NCBI GenBank assembly: GCA_001778275.1
Contig: MFGM01000011.1
Span: 2,959 to 25,464 of the forward strand
Length of the DNA stretch: 22,506 nt
Source: Candidatus Falkowbacteria bacterium RIFOXYC2_FULL_48_21
GTDB taxonomy: Bacteria > Patescibacteriota > Patescibacteriia > UBA11705 > JABHMO01
Reading direction: 5' to 3'
This document shows, piece by piece, positions 7,520 to 13,920 of this stretch; position 1 is the first letter of the stretch; each line of letters opens with the position of its first letter. Below the pieces are notes generated by a model, which had not been told where the DNA came from, ran no database searches, and saw nothing but the letters and a program-made list of their open reading frames with translations. A program made the position numbers and the translations under genes.

Positions 7520-7555
7520 GACCTAATTAACCTAATTATTCTAATTTACCTAAAT
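7520..7555. repeat. Tandem 9-mer repeat (RACCTAATT type) x4
   Basis: GACCTAATT, AACCTAATT, ATTCTAATT and TACCTAAAT follow each other in exact 9-base register upstream of the rseP start. Degenerate CAATGTC/CAATTTC-like units continue to about 7610. The rest of the 7510-7766 gap shows only AT-rich sequence and the palindrome at 7733. Confidence 0.85.
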
Positions 7556-7732
7556 AATTCCCAAGTCTCAATTTCCTAATGTCCAATGTCGTAAGTTCCA
7601 ATGTTCAAAAATAGCACGTGAGACCAAAACCTCGCTTTCTAAAATATTTATTAAAATTTATTTTGGTTAATTGGGATTTATTTGGAATTTGGTGCTTTGT
7701 TCATTGGACTTTATTTAGAACAATTAGGTCAA

Positions 7733-7754
7733 TCCCGAAGGGATCCCTTTGGGA
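7733..7754. repeat. 22-bp palindromic element, copy 1
   Basis: TCCCGAAGG and CCTTTGGGA flank a GATC centre, giving a 9-bp hairpin with one G-U pair. The sequence matches the element at 13880-13901 in 21 of 22 bases. It lies just after the stop of the gene at 7767. No T-run follows it on the minus strand, so it is more a dispersed repeat than a clear terminator. Confidence 0.75.
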
Positions 7755-7766
7755 TTAGAATAATTT

Positions 7767-8510
7767 TTACTGCCGATTCAACCACTCTTCAATTTGAATG
7801 CGAATCGTCGCCGCCGTTCGCGCGTTGGGTAAGCCGTTGCTCGTTTCGAAATCTTTTTTATTTAACAGAACATAAAAACAACGCTCGATCGGATCTCCGG
7901 CCACAAACCGCTTATCCTGTTCCAGCTCGATATTTGTCGCGCCGACCAAATAAACCTTGCCGTCTTTTTGCACCCGTACGGCCGGCAATTCCGCATCCAG
8001 TGCCTCAACTTCCACGACCGACCACGCCACGCCGCGATCCGGTGCGTTTTTCAACGCATCTTTCACGACTTTTTTCACATCGCAAGACTCCACGTTCGCG
8101 CCCTTTTCAAGGTCGCCAATCATTAACACCGCCTCCGCGCCTTCCGCGTTAAAAATGCGCATAAGCGCCGCGGTGCGCAAAACATTTTCTTTAATTTTTT
8201 CAAAATCTTCCACGCGTTTCATCTTTGGCTCGCGCCGTTGCAGTTGCGCTTGCACTCCGCGCCAAAATTTTTCTTGCGCCGCTTCGTCGTTTCCGGCTGT
8301 CAGAATAAACCGAATCGCGTTCACGTACCATTCATTTACGCCCATCAACGCCTCGCGCAAGTCGGGCACGTCCTGCAAATTCTTCTTTCCCCTGACCTCT
8401 TCTAGCGCGTCGAAATGCGCCACAAATTTATTGAAATCGGCAAAACACTCGCGTTCGTAGCGACTGCTTGATTCACTTTGAAAATTGTCTTGGAAATGTT
8501 CTTTTTGCAT
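7767..8510 (-). CDS. Hypothetical cytoplasmic protein, function unknown
   Basis: The 247-residue protein has no signal peptide or membrane helix. It is acidic and mixed alpha/beta: residues 1-110 look helical (SSSRYERECFADFNKFVAHF, then VNEWYVNAIRFILTAG). Residues 110-200 contain strand-like segments (AEAVLMIGDLEKG, VAWSVVEVEALDAELPAVRV). A small segment KDGKVYLVGATNIELEQDKR precedes a C-terminal helix (TAATIRIQIEEWLNRQ). I do not recognise the family. It follows murI in the same direction after about 110 bases that include a hairpin. Codon use resembles its neighbours, so it appears native. Confidence 0.6.
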   Translation of the reverse strand: MQKEHFQDNFQSESSSRYERECFADFNKFVAHFDALEEVRGKKNLQDVPDLREALMGVNEWYVNAIRFILTAGNDEAAQEKFWRGVQAQLQRREPKMKRVEDFEKIKENVLRTAALMRIFNAEGAEAVLMIGDLEKGANVESCDVKKVVKDALKNAPDRGVAWSVVEVEALDAELPAVRVQKDGKVYLVGATNIELEQDKRFVAGDPIERCFYVLLNKKDFETSNGLPNARTAATIRIQIEEWLNRQ

Positions 8511-8538
8511 AAATTTGTATCACTACCGCACCGCTTTT

Positions 8539-8576
8539 GCATCCTCCGAAGCGCGGCGCGCGAAAGAGGAGGGTGC
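8539..8576. other. GC-rich hairpin between murI and the next gene
   Basis: GCATCCTCC at 8539-8547 and GGAGGGTGC at 8568-8576 pair over 9 bp with one G-U in plus-strand RNA. The 20-base centre contains GCGCGG/GCGCGC stretches. On the minus strand the same arms pair with one C-A mismatch. It may be a dispersed palindrome or a weak attenuator between murI and the gene at 7767. Confidence 0.4.
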
Positions 8577-8620
8577 GTCCTGTTGGCATACCCGCGGAAC
8601 GATTGAACCACGCCGCGCAG

Positions 8621-9517
8621 TCACACAACCGCCTCTTCCAGTTCAATCCTCTCCCCCAAAAATCGTTCGGCCGTTTTTTGAAAATTATCGTTTAAATCCG
8701 TCACTAAATATCGGCGCGTTTTATTTTTCGTCAGCGTGATTGCCATTTCCGGATGTCGCGCTAAATAATCCTTCAACGAGCCCGCTACGATTTCACCCGG
8801 ACTCGGCACAAAACATTTTTTGCCCATCATGCTTCTGATTTGTTTCAACAAAAGCGGATAGTGCGTGCAACCGAGAATCAGCGTTTCCACCTGCGCCGCC
8901 TTCAACGGCCGCAAATAATATCGCAACACCGACTTCATTTCTCTGCGCTTCATCCAGCCCTCCTCGATCATTGGGACGAGAAGCGGGGAGGCTTGCTGGA
9001 AAATCTGCAGTTCCCTCTCCCCTGTTTGTAAATTTTTAATTTTTGAATTTATATTTTGCCCTTTTTTTTGCCCCTTGACCTTTGCCCTTTGACCTTCCAA
9101 TTCTACCACATAAGCTTCCGAATTGACAGTGCCGCGCGTACCAATCACCCCAATGCGTTGCTTGTTCAACCGCGCGATTTCTTCCGCCACCGGTCTTATT
9201 ACTCCAAGAATGTTGACGTGCGTGGGCGTGGGAGCACGGGGTAAATCGAGGGTGAGCGAGGGTAAATATTCCTGCTGAAGTTTTCTCAGCGCCTTCGCCG
9301 TCGCCGTATTACACGCGATGATAATCAACGTGCAACCATGATCAAACAAATAATCGCACGCATTTTTCGTCAAATCATAAATCGCCTTATCTGATCTGTT
9401 ACCATAAGGCACGTGAAGCGTGTCGCCGAGATACATGTAATCGTACTCGGGCAACACTTTGATTATTTCCTTTAGAACGGTTAGGCCGCCAAGGCCGGAA
9501 TCAAAAACACCAATCAT
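8621..9517 (-). CDS. murI: Glutamate racemase MurI with repeat-derived insertion
   Basis: The 298-residue enzyme interconverts L- and D-glutamate for peptidoglycan precursors. Active-site features are all visible: DSGLGG (Asp7), YLGD and VPYGN near 30-40, the first catalytic Cys69 in ACNTATA, the second Cys217 in GCTHYPLL with His219. Bacterial MurI is usually about 260-275 residues. The excess lies mainly at residues 141-168 (EGQRAKVKGQKKGQ followed by a Lys/Asn-rich run), encoded by TTTGACC/TTTGCCC heptamers, and in a second low-complexity piece at about 87-100 (SLTLDLPRAPTPTH). The flanking VNSEAYVVEL and LQIFQQASPLLVP align with normal MurI, so the inserts probably form tolerated surface loops. 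Confidence 0.95.
   Translation of the reverse strand: MIGVFDSGLGGLTVLKEIIKVLPEYDYMYLGDTLHVPYGNRSDKAIYDLTKNACDYLFDHGCTLIIIACNTATAKALRKLQQEYLPSLTLDLPRAPTPTHVNILGVIRPVAEEIARLNKQRIGVIGTRGTVNSEAYVVELEGQRAKVKGQKKGQNINSKIKNLQTGERELQIFQQASPLLVPMIEEGWMKRREMKSVLRYYLRPLKAAQVETLILGCTHYPLLLKQIRSMMGKKCFVPSPGEIVAGSLKDYLARHPEMAITLTKNKTRRYLVTDLNDNFQKTAERFLGERIELEEAVV
9056..9098. repeat. TTTGCCC/TTTGACC heptamers inside murI
   Basis: Degenerate 7-mers (TTGACCT, TTGCCCT, TTGACCT, with an expanded T-run) lie inside the murI reading frame and keep it open. On the coding strand they read AAGGTCAAAGGGCA, the same unit as in radA at 19919-19946. Confidence 0.85.
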
Positions 9518-9560
9518 ATAAATTCAGTATAGAAACATAGAAGCAAAAAAGCAAAGTTGG

Positions 9561-9592
9561 CATGTAGGAAAGTAGGTTGTAGGATGTAAGTA
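9561..9592. repeat. GGTTGTA-type heptamers upstream of murI
   Basis: GGTTGTA (9575-9581) and GGATGTA (9582-9588), with degenerate units on both sides, lie in the presumed leader of murI. This is the third copy of the GGTTGTA family, again upstream of a minus-strand start. Confidence 0.7.
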
Positions 9593-9624
9593 AATTAAGC
9601 GAAACAAGCAAATTTAAACAAAAT

Positions 9625-9654
9625 ATTATCACCACCTATTGACTTCTTTATCAA
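9625..9654 (-). promoter_or_regulatory. Probable sigma-70-type promoter for murI
   Basis: On the minus strand TTGATA (9649-9654) and GATAAT (9625-9630) are separated by 18 bases. The predicted transcript would start about 100 bases before murI. It overlaps the divergent promoter at 9639-9667. Confidence 0.5.
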
Positions 9655-9667
9655 AGTGTGATATAAT
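9639..9667 (+). promoter_or_regulatory. Strong sigma-70-type promoter of the plus-strand cassette
   Basis: TTGACT (9639-9644), a 17-base spacer and a perfect TATAAT (9662-9667) give a near-consensus promoter. It would start transcription near 9674, ahead of the small membrane-protein and lipoprotein genes. Confidence 0.85.
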
Positions 9668-9767
9668 GATTTTTGTGAAATAATGAAAAACTGGCCATTG
9701 ACAACCAAGCGCAAGGGGAGGGGTAAACATAATAATTCTTCTCACAGTAACGGCGGTAAGTTTCATT

Positions 9768-9977
9768 GTGTATTTTTTCTCAGGATACTGCGATCCATTG
9801 ACCACGTGGCTCATTTTCGCATGCATTATAACATGGATCATCCAGAAATTTGTCGCTCCACACTTCGTGTTCGTGCCGAACCCCGGCAGCGGGAACGACC
9901 CTCACGATGCCGCTCCGGCAGATCCGTCGGAAGCAATGATTCATCAGCAGGGAGAAGCGCAGCACCTCGACCAGTAG
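9768..9977 (+). CDS. Small membrane protein, first gene of the cassette
   Basis: From the GTG at 9768 the protein has 69 residues with a hydrophobic helix LTTWLIFACIITWIIQKFVA and a polar, Asp/Pro/Gln-rich tail ending EAQHLDQ. The frame is open further upstream and encodes another helix (IIILLTVTAVSFIVYFF). That longer form has no ATG, GTG or TTG, but AUA codons at 9729 and 9732 sit 7-10 bases after GGAGG at 9717-9721. An 82-residue two-helix protein is therefore possible. It is followed 28 bases later by another small membrane protein with a strong ribosome binding site. No family recognised. The overlapping frame from 9683 is less protein-like. Confidence 0.55.
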   Translation: MYFFSGYCDPLTTWLIFACIITWIIQKFVAPHFVFVPNPGSGNDPHDAAPADPSEAMIHQQGEAQHLDQ

Positions 9978-10005
9978 GTATAAAAAGGCAGCTAAAGGAG
10001 GAATT

Positions 10006-10131
10006 ATGCACTGGCTGACACATTTCATAACCGCGGCAAGTGGAATTGTTTTCACCTGCACGGGCTCGGGAATTGCCGGCGGCATTTTCGCTGTGCTCAT
10101 CGGCATAGAGTTGATTACAAACATCGGCTAG
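10006..10131 (+). CDS. 41-residue hydrophobic peptide, second gene of the cassette
   Basis: ATG at 10006 is preceded by a perfect AGGAGG (9996-10001). The peptide starts MHWLTHFITAASGIVFTCTG and continues with a Gly-rich membrane helix (GIAGGIFAVLIGIELITNIG). The strong ribosome binding site and tight spacing to the next gene (34 bases) support real translation although it is short. It might be a small membrane subunit or a holin- or leader-like peptide, but no family was recognised. Confidence 0.6.
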   Translation: MHWLTHFITAASGIVFTCTGSGIAGGIFAVLIGIELITNIG

Positions 10132-10165
10132 GGGCGGGGCTAAACACCCCCAAAAGGAGAAAGAC

Positions 10166-11128
10166 ATGGAGAAGCTTATCGTAGCAATGCTGGCAGTACT
10201 GGTTGTTGTCGGGTGTGGAGAAGAAAAACCGAAGTTGACGATTTCGCGGGAAACGGTCATCCGCGACCTCACGGGAACGATGTTCGTGACAGCCGAGGCG
10301 CCGAATGCGGACATGCGCAAGCACCACGAAGCAAATCTTGCCCGCGAGATTGCGGCAAACAAGGTCAGCGAATCGGAAAGGGCCAAAAGCTCTGTGGCCG
10401 CGTGGAGCATGGCGATAGACAAAAAAAATGTGTTGGCGGCGTTGTACCTGGTGTTCATCTGCGCCGAGACCAATCTCTGCATGAGCACTTCGCTTATGGT
10501 GAGCGAGACGTTTGACCTCGCCCACGCCACGAATGAAACGGGGGTCATGGGCGCCTTGGTCAAAAATCAAAAGTTCAGCAAAACACTGTCCGTAGAAAGA
10601 AGGAAGTTCTACGCTGATCTCCGGTGTGCGGAGATAGTCAAGTACTTCCAAGGAAACGACAAGAAACGGGAGCAGCTGATCAACGAGTTCTTCGGCCTGC
10701 TCAAGGATTACGGCAGTTGTGCGAGTGACGCGAGAGCCATGGCCATCCAAAGCGCCAAGGATTCTCTACGCTATGGCCACACCGACTGGGCCTGCACCAT
10801 CCTCCGCGACAATGGGTCGGCGGACGAAAAAGCAACGGCCGAAGTGCTGGACGGAATCAACATTCCGCCCACGTTGGTGAAGCAGTTCACCGATTGCGTC
10901 GAGACAAAGAAGCTGGCAACCCGAACCGAGACAGAGATCGCGCGCGACTGCGCGATTCTGTATAATACTGGGAGCGAGCATGAGCGGTTGTTCAGAGAAT
11001 CGAACAGCCGCAAGAACGGCGAGCTCGCGATGATCATCTATGGAAAGATGTTCGTCGAATGCCCCGACTACAGCCACACCGCTGAAGCAAAGACGGCCGT
11101 GGCCCAGATCGAGACAAACCTCAAGTAG
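10166..11128 (+). CDS. Predicted lipoprotein, possibly TPR-like, function unknown
   Basis: The 320-residue protein has a lipoprotein signal peptide: basic start MEKL, hydrophobic core, and lipobox VVGC with Cys17 as the lipidated residue. AGGAG at 10155-10159 precedes the ATG by 6 bases. The mature part is largely helical and charged, with several Cys (FICAETNLC, CASDAR, DWACTI, FTDCVE). The end (ILYNTGSEHERLF, then ELAMIIYGKMFVECPDYSHT and AEAKTAVAQIE) resembles a tetratricopeptide hairpin. It would sit on the outer face of the membrane. Codon use favours GAG, AAG, GTC and GAC, unlike the AAA/GAA-rich neighbours, and GC content is visibly higher, suggesting acquisition. No named family. Confidence 0.8.
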   Translation: MEKLIVAMLAVLVVVGCGEEKPKLTISRETVIRDLTGTMFVTAEAPNADMRKHHEANLAREIAANKVSESERAKSSVAAWSMAIDKKNVLAALYLVFICAETNLCMSTSLMVSETFDLAHATNETGVMGALVKNQKFSKTLSVERRKFYADLRCAEIVKYFQGNDKKREQLINEFFGLLKDYGSCASDARAMAIQSAKDSLRYGHTDWACTILRDNGSADEKATAEVLDGINIPPTLVKQFTDCVETKKLATRTETEIARDCAILYNTGSEHERLFRESNSRKNGELAMIIYGKMFVECPDYSHTAEAKTAVAQIETNLK

Positions 11129-11135
11129 TCAACCA

Positions 11136-11192
11136 CCTTGGCCATCGTGCCAAGGGAACGAGTCCGCGAACATCGCGAGGCTCGTTTTTTTT
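11136..11192 (+). terminator. Double-hairpin Rho-independent terminator of the cassette
   Basis: A first hairpin pairs CCTTGGC (11136-11142) with GCCAAGG (11149-11155). A second pairs ACGAGTC-CGCGA (11158-11169) with TCGCGAGGCTCGT (11173-11185), with one bulged A, and is followed by eight T residues (11185-11192). It ends 2 bases before the convergent stop codon of the sugar mutase gene. Confidence 0.9.
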
Positions 11193-11194
11193 AT

Positions 11195-12604
11195 TTAGGA
11201 TGCTCTATTAAAAATTTTTGATTCGAATTCTGGACTTTTGACTTTGACCTTTAGACTTTGGACTTGCGCTCTAATCATTCTCAAGATCTCCACTGTTTTT
11301 TTCGCCATCACCTTCTTATCCTTCGCCTCCAAATTCAACCGAAGTAGCGGCTCCGTGTTGCTCGATCGCACGTTGAACCACCAATCGCCGAAATCGAACG
11401 TCACGCCATCAAACTCTTGCGTGATATTCGCGCGAAACTTTTCTTTGATTTTATTTATAATCTCCGCCGCGTTTTCAACTTTCGAATTAGTTTCTTCAAT
11501 CTTGTAATAAGTTTGAAACTCGCGAATCAGTTCCGACATCTTCTTTTCTGATTCACTTAACATTTCCATCACAATCAACGCCGCAATCACGCCGCTGTCA
11601 GCACGGAAGTTGTCGCGGAAATAATAATGGCCCGAATGCTCGCCGGCAAAAATCGCGTCCGAAGTTTTCATCAAGTCCTTGATATACGAATGACCGACGC
11701 GACTTAACAACGCTTCGCCGCCCAGCGACCTCACCAGATCCGGCACAGCATGGCTTACAACAACGGTGTAAATAACCTTACCTCCCGGATTTTTTTCTAA
11801 CAGCTTCTGCGCAATCATCGCCGTGATAAACGAGCTATCCAGCATTTCACCATTCTCGTCAAAGAAAAACACGCGGTCGCCATCGCCGTCAAACGCCAAA
11901 CCAAGATCAAATTTTAGTTCCTTAATCTTGGCAATCAAATCAAGGTTGTTCGCCTTTTCAATCGGGCTTGGCTGATGATTGGGGAAATTGCCGTCAAGCT
12001 CGAAGTAGAGCGGCTCGATTTTGCACGGTAAGCTTTTCAACACGATCGGCAACAGCTTGCCGGCCATGCCGTTGCCCGTGTCTATGGCAATTTTGAGCGG
12101 CTTGATTTTGTCCTTGTCCACGAACTTGAAACAGTGCTCACTAAAAGCTTCCAACGTGTTGACCCGCTCTTCGACCGAACCCGCGACCGGCGCGTCAACG
12201 AACTCGTTCCGCAAAACTTTTTCCTTAATATCCAAAAGCCCGGTGTCCTGACTCACCGGTGCCGCCATAGCGCGACAGAACTTCACGCCGTTATAATCTT
12301 TTGGATTGTGCGAAGCAGTAATCATCACGCCCGGCAAATTATATTTTCCCGACGCAAAATAAAGCGCGTCCGTCGTTACCATGCCGAGCTGAATAACTTT
12401 TGCACCTTGTTTTGTCGCGCCAATGGTAAATGCATTTTTCAATGCTTCACTAGACAAACGCATGTCCCAGCCAACCAGCACCTCCTTTGCGTCAAGAAAT
12501 TCAACAAAGGCTCGCCCGATGCGCTCCATTATTTCCTCATTGAGTTGCGTGGGATAAATACCGCGGAAGTCGTAGGCTTTGAAAATGGATTGGTCAATTT
12601 GCAT
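11195..12604 (-). CDS. Phosphomannomutase / phosphoglucomutase (alpha-D-phosphohexomutase)
   Basis: The 469-residue cytoplasmic enzyme moves phosphate between the 1 and 6 positions of mannose or glucose and feeds sugar-nucleotide and surface-polysaccharide synthesis. The start MQIDQSIFKAYDFRGIYPTQ is typical of the ManB/AlgC type. The phosphoserine loop is TASHNP with Ser98, the metal loop DGDGDR at 239-244, the sugar-specificity loop GEHSGH at 321-326, and the phosphate-binding RSSNTEPLLRL near the C-terminus. The last 22 residues or so (VQSLKVKVKSPEFESK and onward) are encoded by CAAAGTC heptamers and look like an appended tail. A plausible promoter lies about 130 bases upstream, after which a 9-mer array occupies the leader. 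Confidence 0.93.
   Translation of the reverse strand: MQIDQSIFKAYDFRGIYPTQLNEEIMERIGRAFVEFLDAKEVLVGWDMRLSSEALKNAFTIGATKQGAKVIQLGMVTTDALYFASGKYNLPGVMITASHNPKDYNGVKFCRAMAAPVSQDTGLLDIKEKVLRNEFVDAPVAGSVEERVNTLEAFSEHCFKFVDKDKIKPLKIAIDTGNGMAGKLLPIVLKSLPCKIEPLYFELDGNFPNHQPSPIEKANNLDLIAKIKELKFDLGLAFDGDGDRVFFFDENGEMLDSSFITAMIAQKLLEKNPGGKVIYTVVVSHAVPDLVRSLGGEALLSRVGHSYIKDLMKTSDAIFAGEHSGHYYFRDNFRADSGVIAALIVMEMLSESEKKMSELIREFQTYYKIEETNSKVENAAEIINKIKEKFRANITQEFDGVTFDFGDWWFNVRSSNTEPLLRLNLEAKDKKVMAKKTVEILRMIRAQVQSLKVKVKSPEFESKIFNRAS
11231..11266. repeat. GACTTTG heptamers within the 3' end of the mutase gene
   Basis: GGACTTTTGACTTTGACCT followed by TTAGACTTTGGACTTG continues the family seen at 3121-3293 and 5460-5501. 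Here it encodes the Lys/Val/Ser-rich C-terminal tail. Confidence 0.8.
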
Positions 12605-12614
12605 AAGGAAAGCT

Positions 12615-12658
12615 GATTAAGAGAATTGAGCGAATTAAGAGAATTAATAGAATTGAAT
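12615..12658. repeat. Tandem 9-mer GAATTAAGA type x4
   Basis: GAATTGAGC, GAATTAAGA, GAATTAATA and GAATTGAAT run in exact 9-base register from 12623, preceded by an 8-base partial unit. They lie between the mutase start and its presumed promoter. Confidence 0.85.
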
Positions 12659-12736
12659 CACTTTTCCCCATTCTAACGGAGTACTTTCACGCCCCCTTGT
12701 CTTATCCCCTTTACTTGTTGCGTAAACACTACCAAA

Positions 12737-12763
12737 ATTATACAATAATAACAGAAAAATCAA
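12737..12763 (-). promoter_or_regulatory. Possible promoter of the mutase gene
   Basis: On the minus strand a perfect TATAAT (12737-12742) is preceded by TTGATT (12758-12763) with a short 15-base spacer. The -10 box is strong and the -35 assignment is uncertain. Confidence 0.5.
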
Positions 12764-12768
12764 CAGTC

Positions 12769-12798
12769 CCCGATACCATTCCTTCGTCAGGTATCGGG
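12769..12798. promoter_or_regulatory. Perfect 9-bp inverted repeat in a divergent intergenic region
   Basis: CCCGATACC (12769-12777) and GGTATCGGG (12790-12798) form a perfect stem with a 12-base loop. It lies between the divergent mutase gene and the 12860 cluster, just upstream of the possible mutase -35 box. It could be an operator or an RNA hairpin at the start of the cluster. The rest of the 12605-12859 gap holds the 9-mers and promoter only. Confidence 0.5.
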
Positions 12799-12859
12799 TA
12801 AACCGAAACAAAGTGCCGGGTAAGCCGGAAAACAGATGAGTATCTGATATTTTTGAGTA

Positions 12860-13846
12860 ATGAAATTGTACCAGCATAATTCAACAACCGCAAACGCCAT
12901 GCCAGAAGAAAAGCCAAAAACAAGCACCGGCGGACAAAACAACAATCCCGGCACATCAATTAAAGTTGCCCCTGTGCAAAAACCGAAAAAAGGCACCGGC
13001 AAATTGGAATTCATAAATGAATTGCCCATTACTTCCGGCCAACCATCACCGACGAACGAGCCAGCGCCTCAATTATTGGACAATGGCGATGAAGAAAGCA
13101 ACGGCGACCAAGGCTATTCCGAGCAAGAGGGCAGTGAAACCCTCGGCGAGCAAGAACATGAAATGGCCATGAAACGCCAGCTCGATCAACAAAAAAAAAT
13201 TGATTCTGAATTCAAGTCGGAACAAGACGCCTCGGCCGAACCGAAAAAAACAGAGCAGACGGAACCAGAGAAAAACGAAGCCCCCGCCGAAAAAGAAAAC
13301 GATGATGAAAACGAAGCGCCTCCGGATAAACCATACGCACCACCACCCGGCACCAATCCGGACGACGTGGCACCGGGAAAAAAACCATCCGAACAAGAAG
13401 ACCAAGGCCAAGAAGAAAAACAAGCGGACTGGCAACGCAAAAGCGTACTGCAACGCGCCGCGATCATGAAACGCGCGGCCATGGAAAAAGATCAGGAAAA
13501 ACAAAAACAAGCGGCCGATCAAGTCCCCGACCCGGCGCAGGCGGGTCCGGAGCAAACGTTAAAACGCGTTTTTCAGGGCAAATGTTTTTCCTGCACGGGC
13601 TGTATTGGCATCCTGCATCGTTTGGCTTTGGATTTCCATGGCGCATCATCTCTTTACGCCGTCCTTGACCTGCTCTGGACGGACGAAAATACTGACAAAT
13701 GTTTCAGCTGTGCTTGTTGTTGTAATGTTCTGTCTGTAATTTTAGTATTAACGGCTCCCATTCTGATCGGCATCGGACTCGCGCTGCTTGCGGCCAAAGC
13801 GCTGGATAGCATTATCGACATTAAAACAATAATGAGCTTTTTCTAA
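12860..13846 (+). CDS. Disordered acidic protein with Cys-rich membrane tail, first gene of the pilin-hydrolase cluster
   Basis: The frame encodes 328 residues from the ATG at 12860, or 315 from the ATG at 12899 (MPEEKPKTSTGG). Neither has a clear ribosome binding site. Residues 15-230 are dominated by Glu, Pro, Gln, Lys and Asp and are almost certainly disordered. Near residues 237-290 two Cys clusters appear, GKCFSCTGC and DKCFSCACCC, spaced by about 35 residues. A strong hydrophobic helix follows (VLSVILVLTAPILIGIGLAL) and then a short tail ending IKTIMSFF. The clusters next to the helix could bind metal, be acylated or crosslink. No signal peptide is seen, so the long tail is probably cytoplasmic. 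It precedes three exported proteins on the same strand. No family recognised. Confidence 0.75.
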   Translation: MKLYQHNSTTANAMPEEKPKTSTGGQNNNPGTSIKVAPVQKPKKGTGKLEFINELPITSGQPSPTNEPAPQLLDNGDEESNGDQGYSEQEGSETLGEQEHEMAMKRQLDQQKKIDSEFKSEQDASAEPKKTEQTEPEKNEAPAEKENDDENEAPPDKPYAPPPGTNPDDVAPGKKPSEQEDQGQEEKQADWQRKSVLQRAAIMKRAAMEKDQEKQKQAADQVPDPAQAGPEQTLKRVFQGKCFSCTGCIGILHRLALDFHGASSLYAVLDLLWTDENTDKCFSCACCCNVLSVILVLTAPILIGIGLALLAAKALDSIIDIKTIMSFF

Positions 13847-13861
13847 ACAATCGCCGTTAGC

Positions 13862-13920
13862 CATGATTAACTCGATTAATCCCGAAGGAATCCCTTTGGG
13901 ACATGATTAACACGATTAAC
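13862..13920. repeat. GATTAAC 9-mers flanking palindromic element copy 2
   Basis: Units of ATGATTAAC/TCGATTAAT type lie on both sides of the 22-bp palindrome at 13880-13901, which is a near-identical copy of the one at 7733-7754. The right flank contains the first ATG of the next frame. Confidence 0.75.

Noticed and set aside
8511..8620. Possible tRNA or small RNA between murI and the next gene
   Set aside because: There are paired GC-rich arms but no cloverleaf, T-loop or CCA end.
9683..10018. 111-codon frame starting at the first ATG after the cassette promoter
   Set aside because: Its product is basic, Arg/Ser/His-rich and lacks protein-like patterns, whereas the overlapping frame encodes membrane helices and a plausible tail.
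13073..13555. Minus-strand hydrophobic frame opposite the disordered protein
   Set aside because: Phe/Leu/Val runs are the complement of Glu/Lys/Gln codons and there is no independent support.
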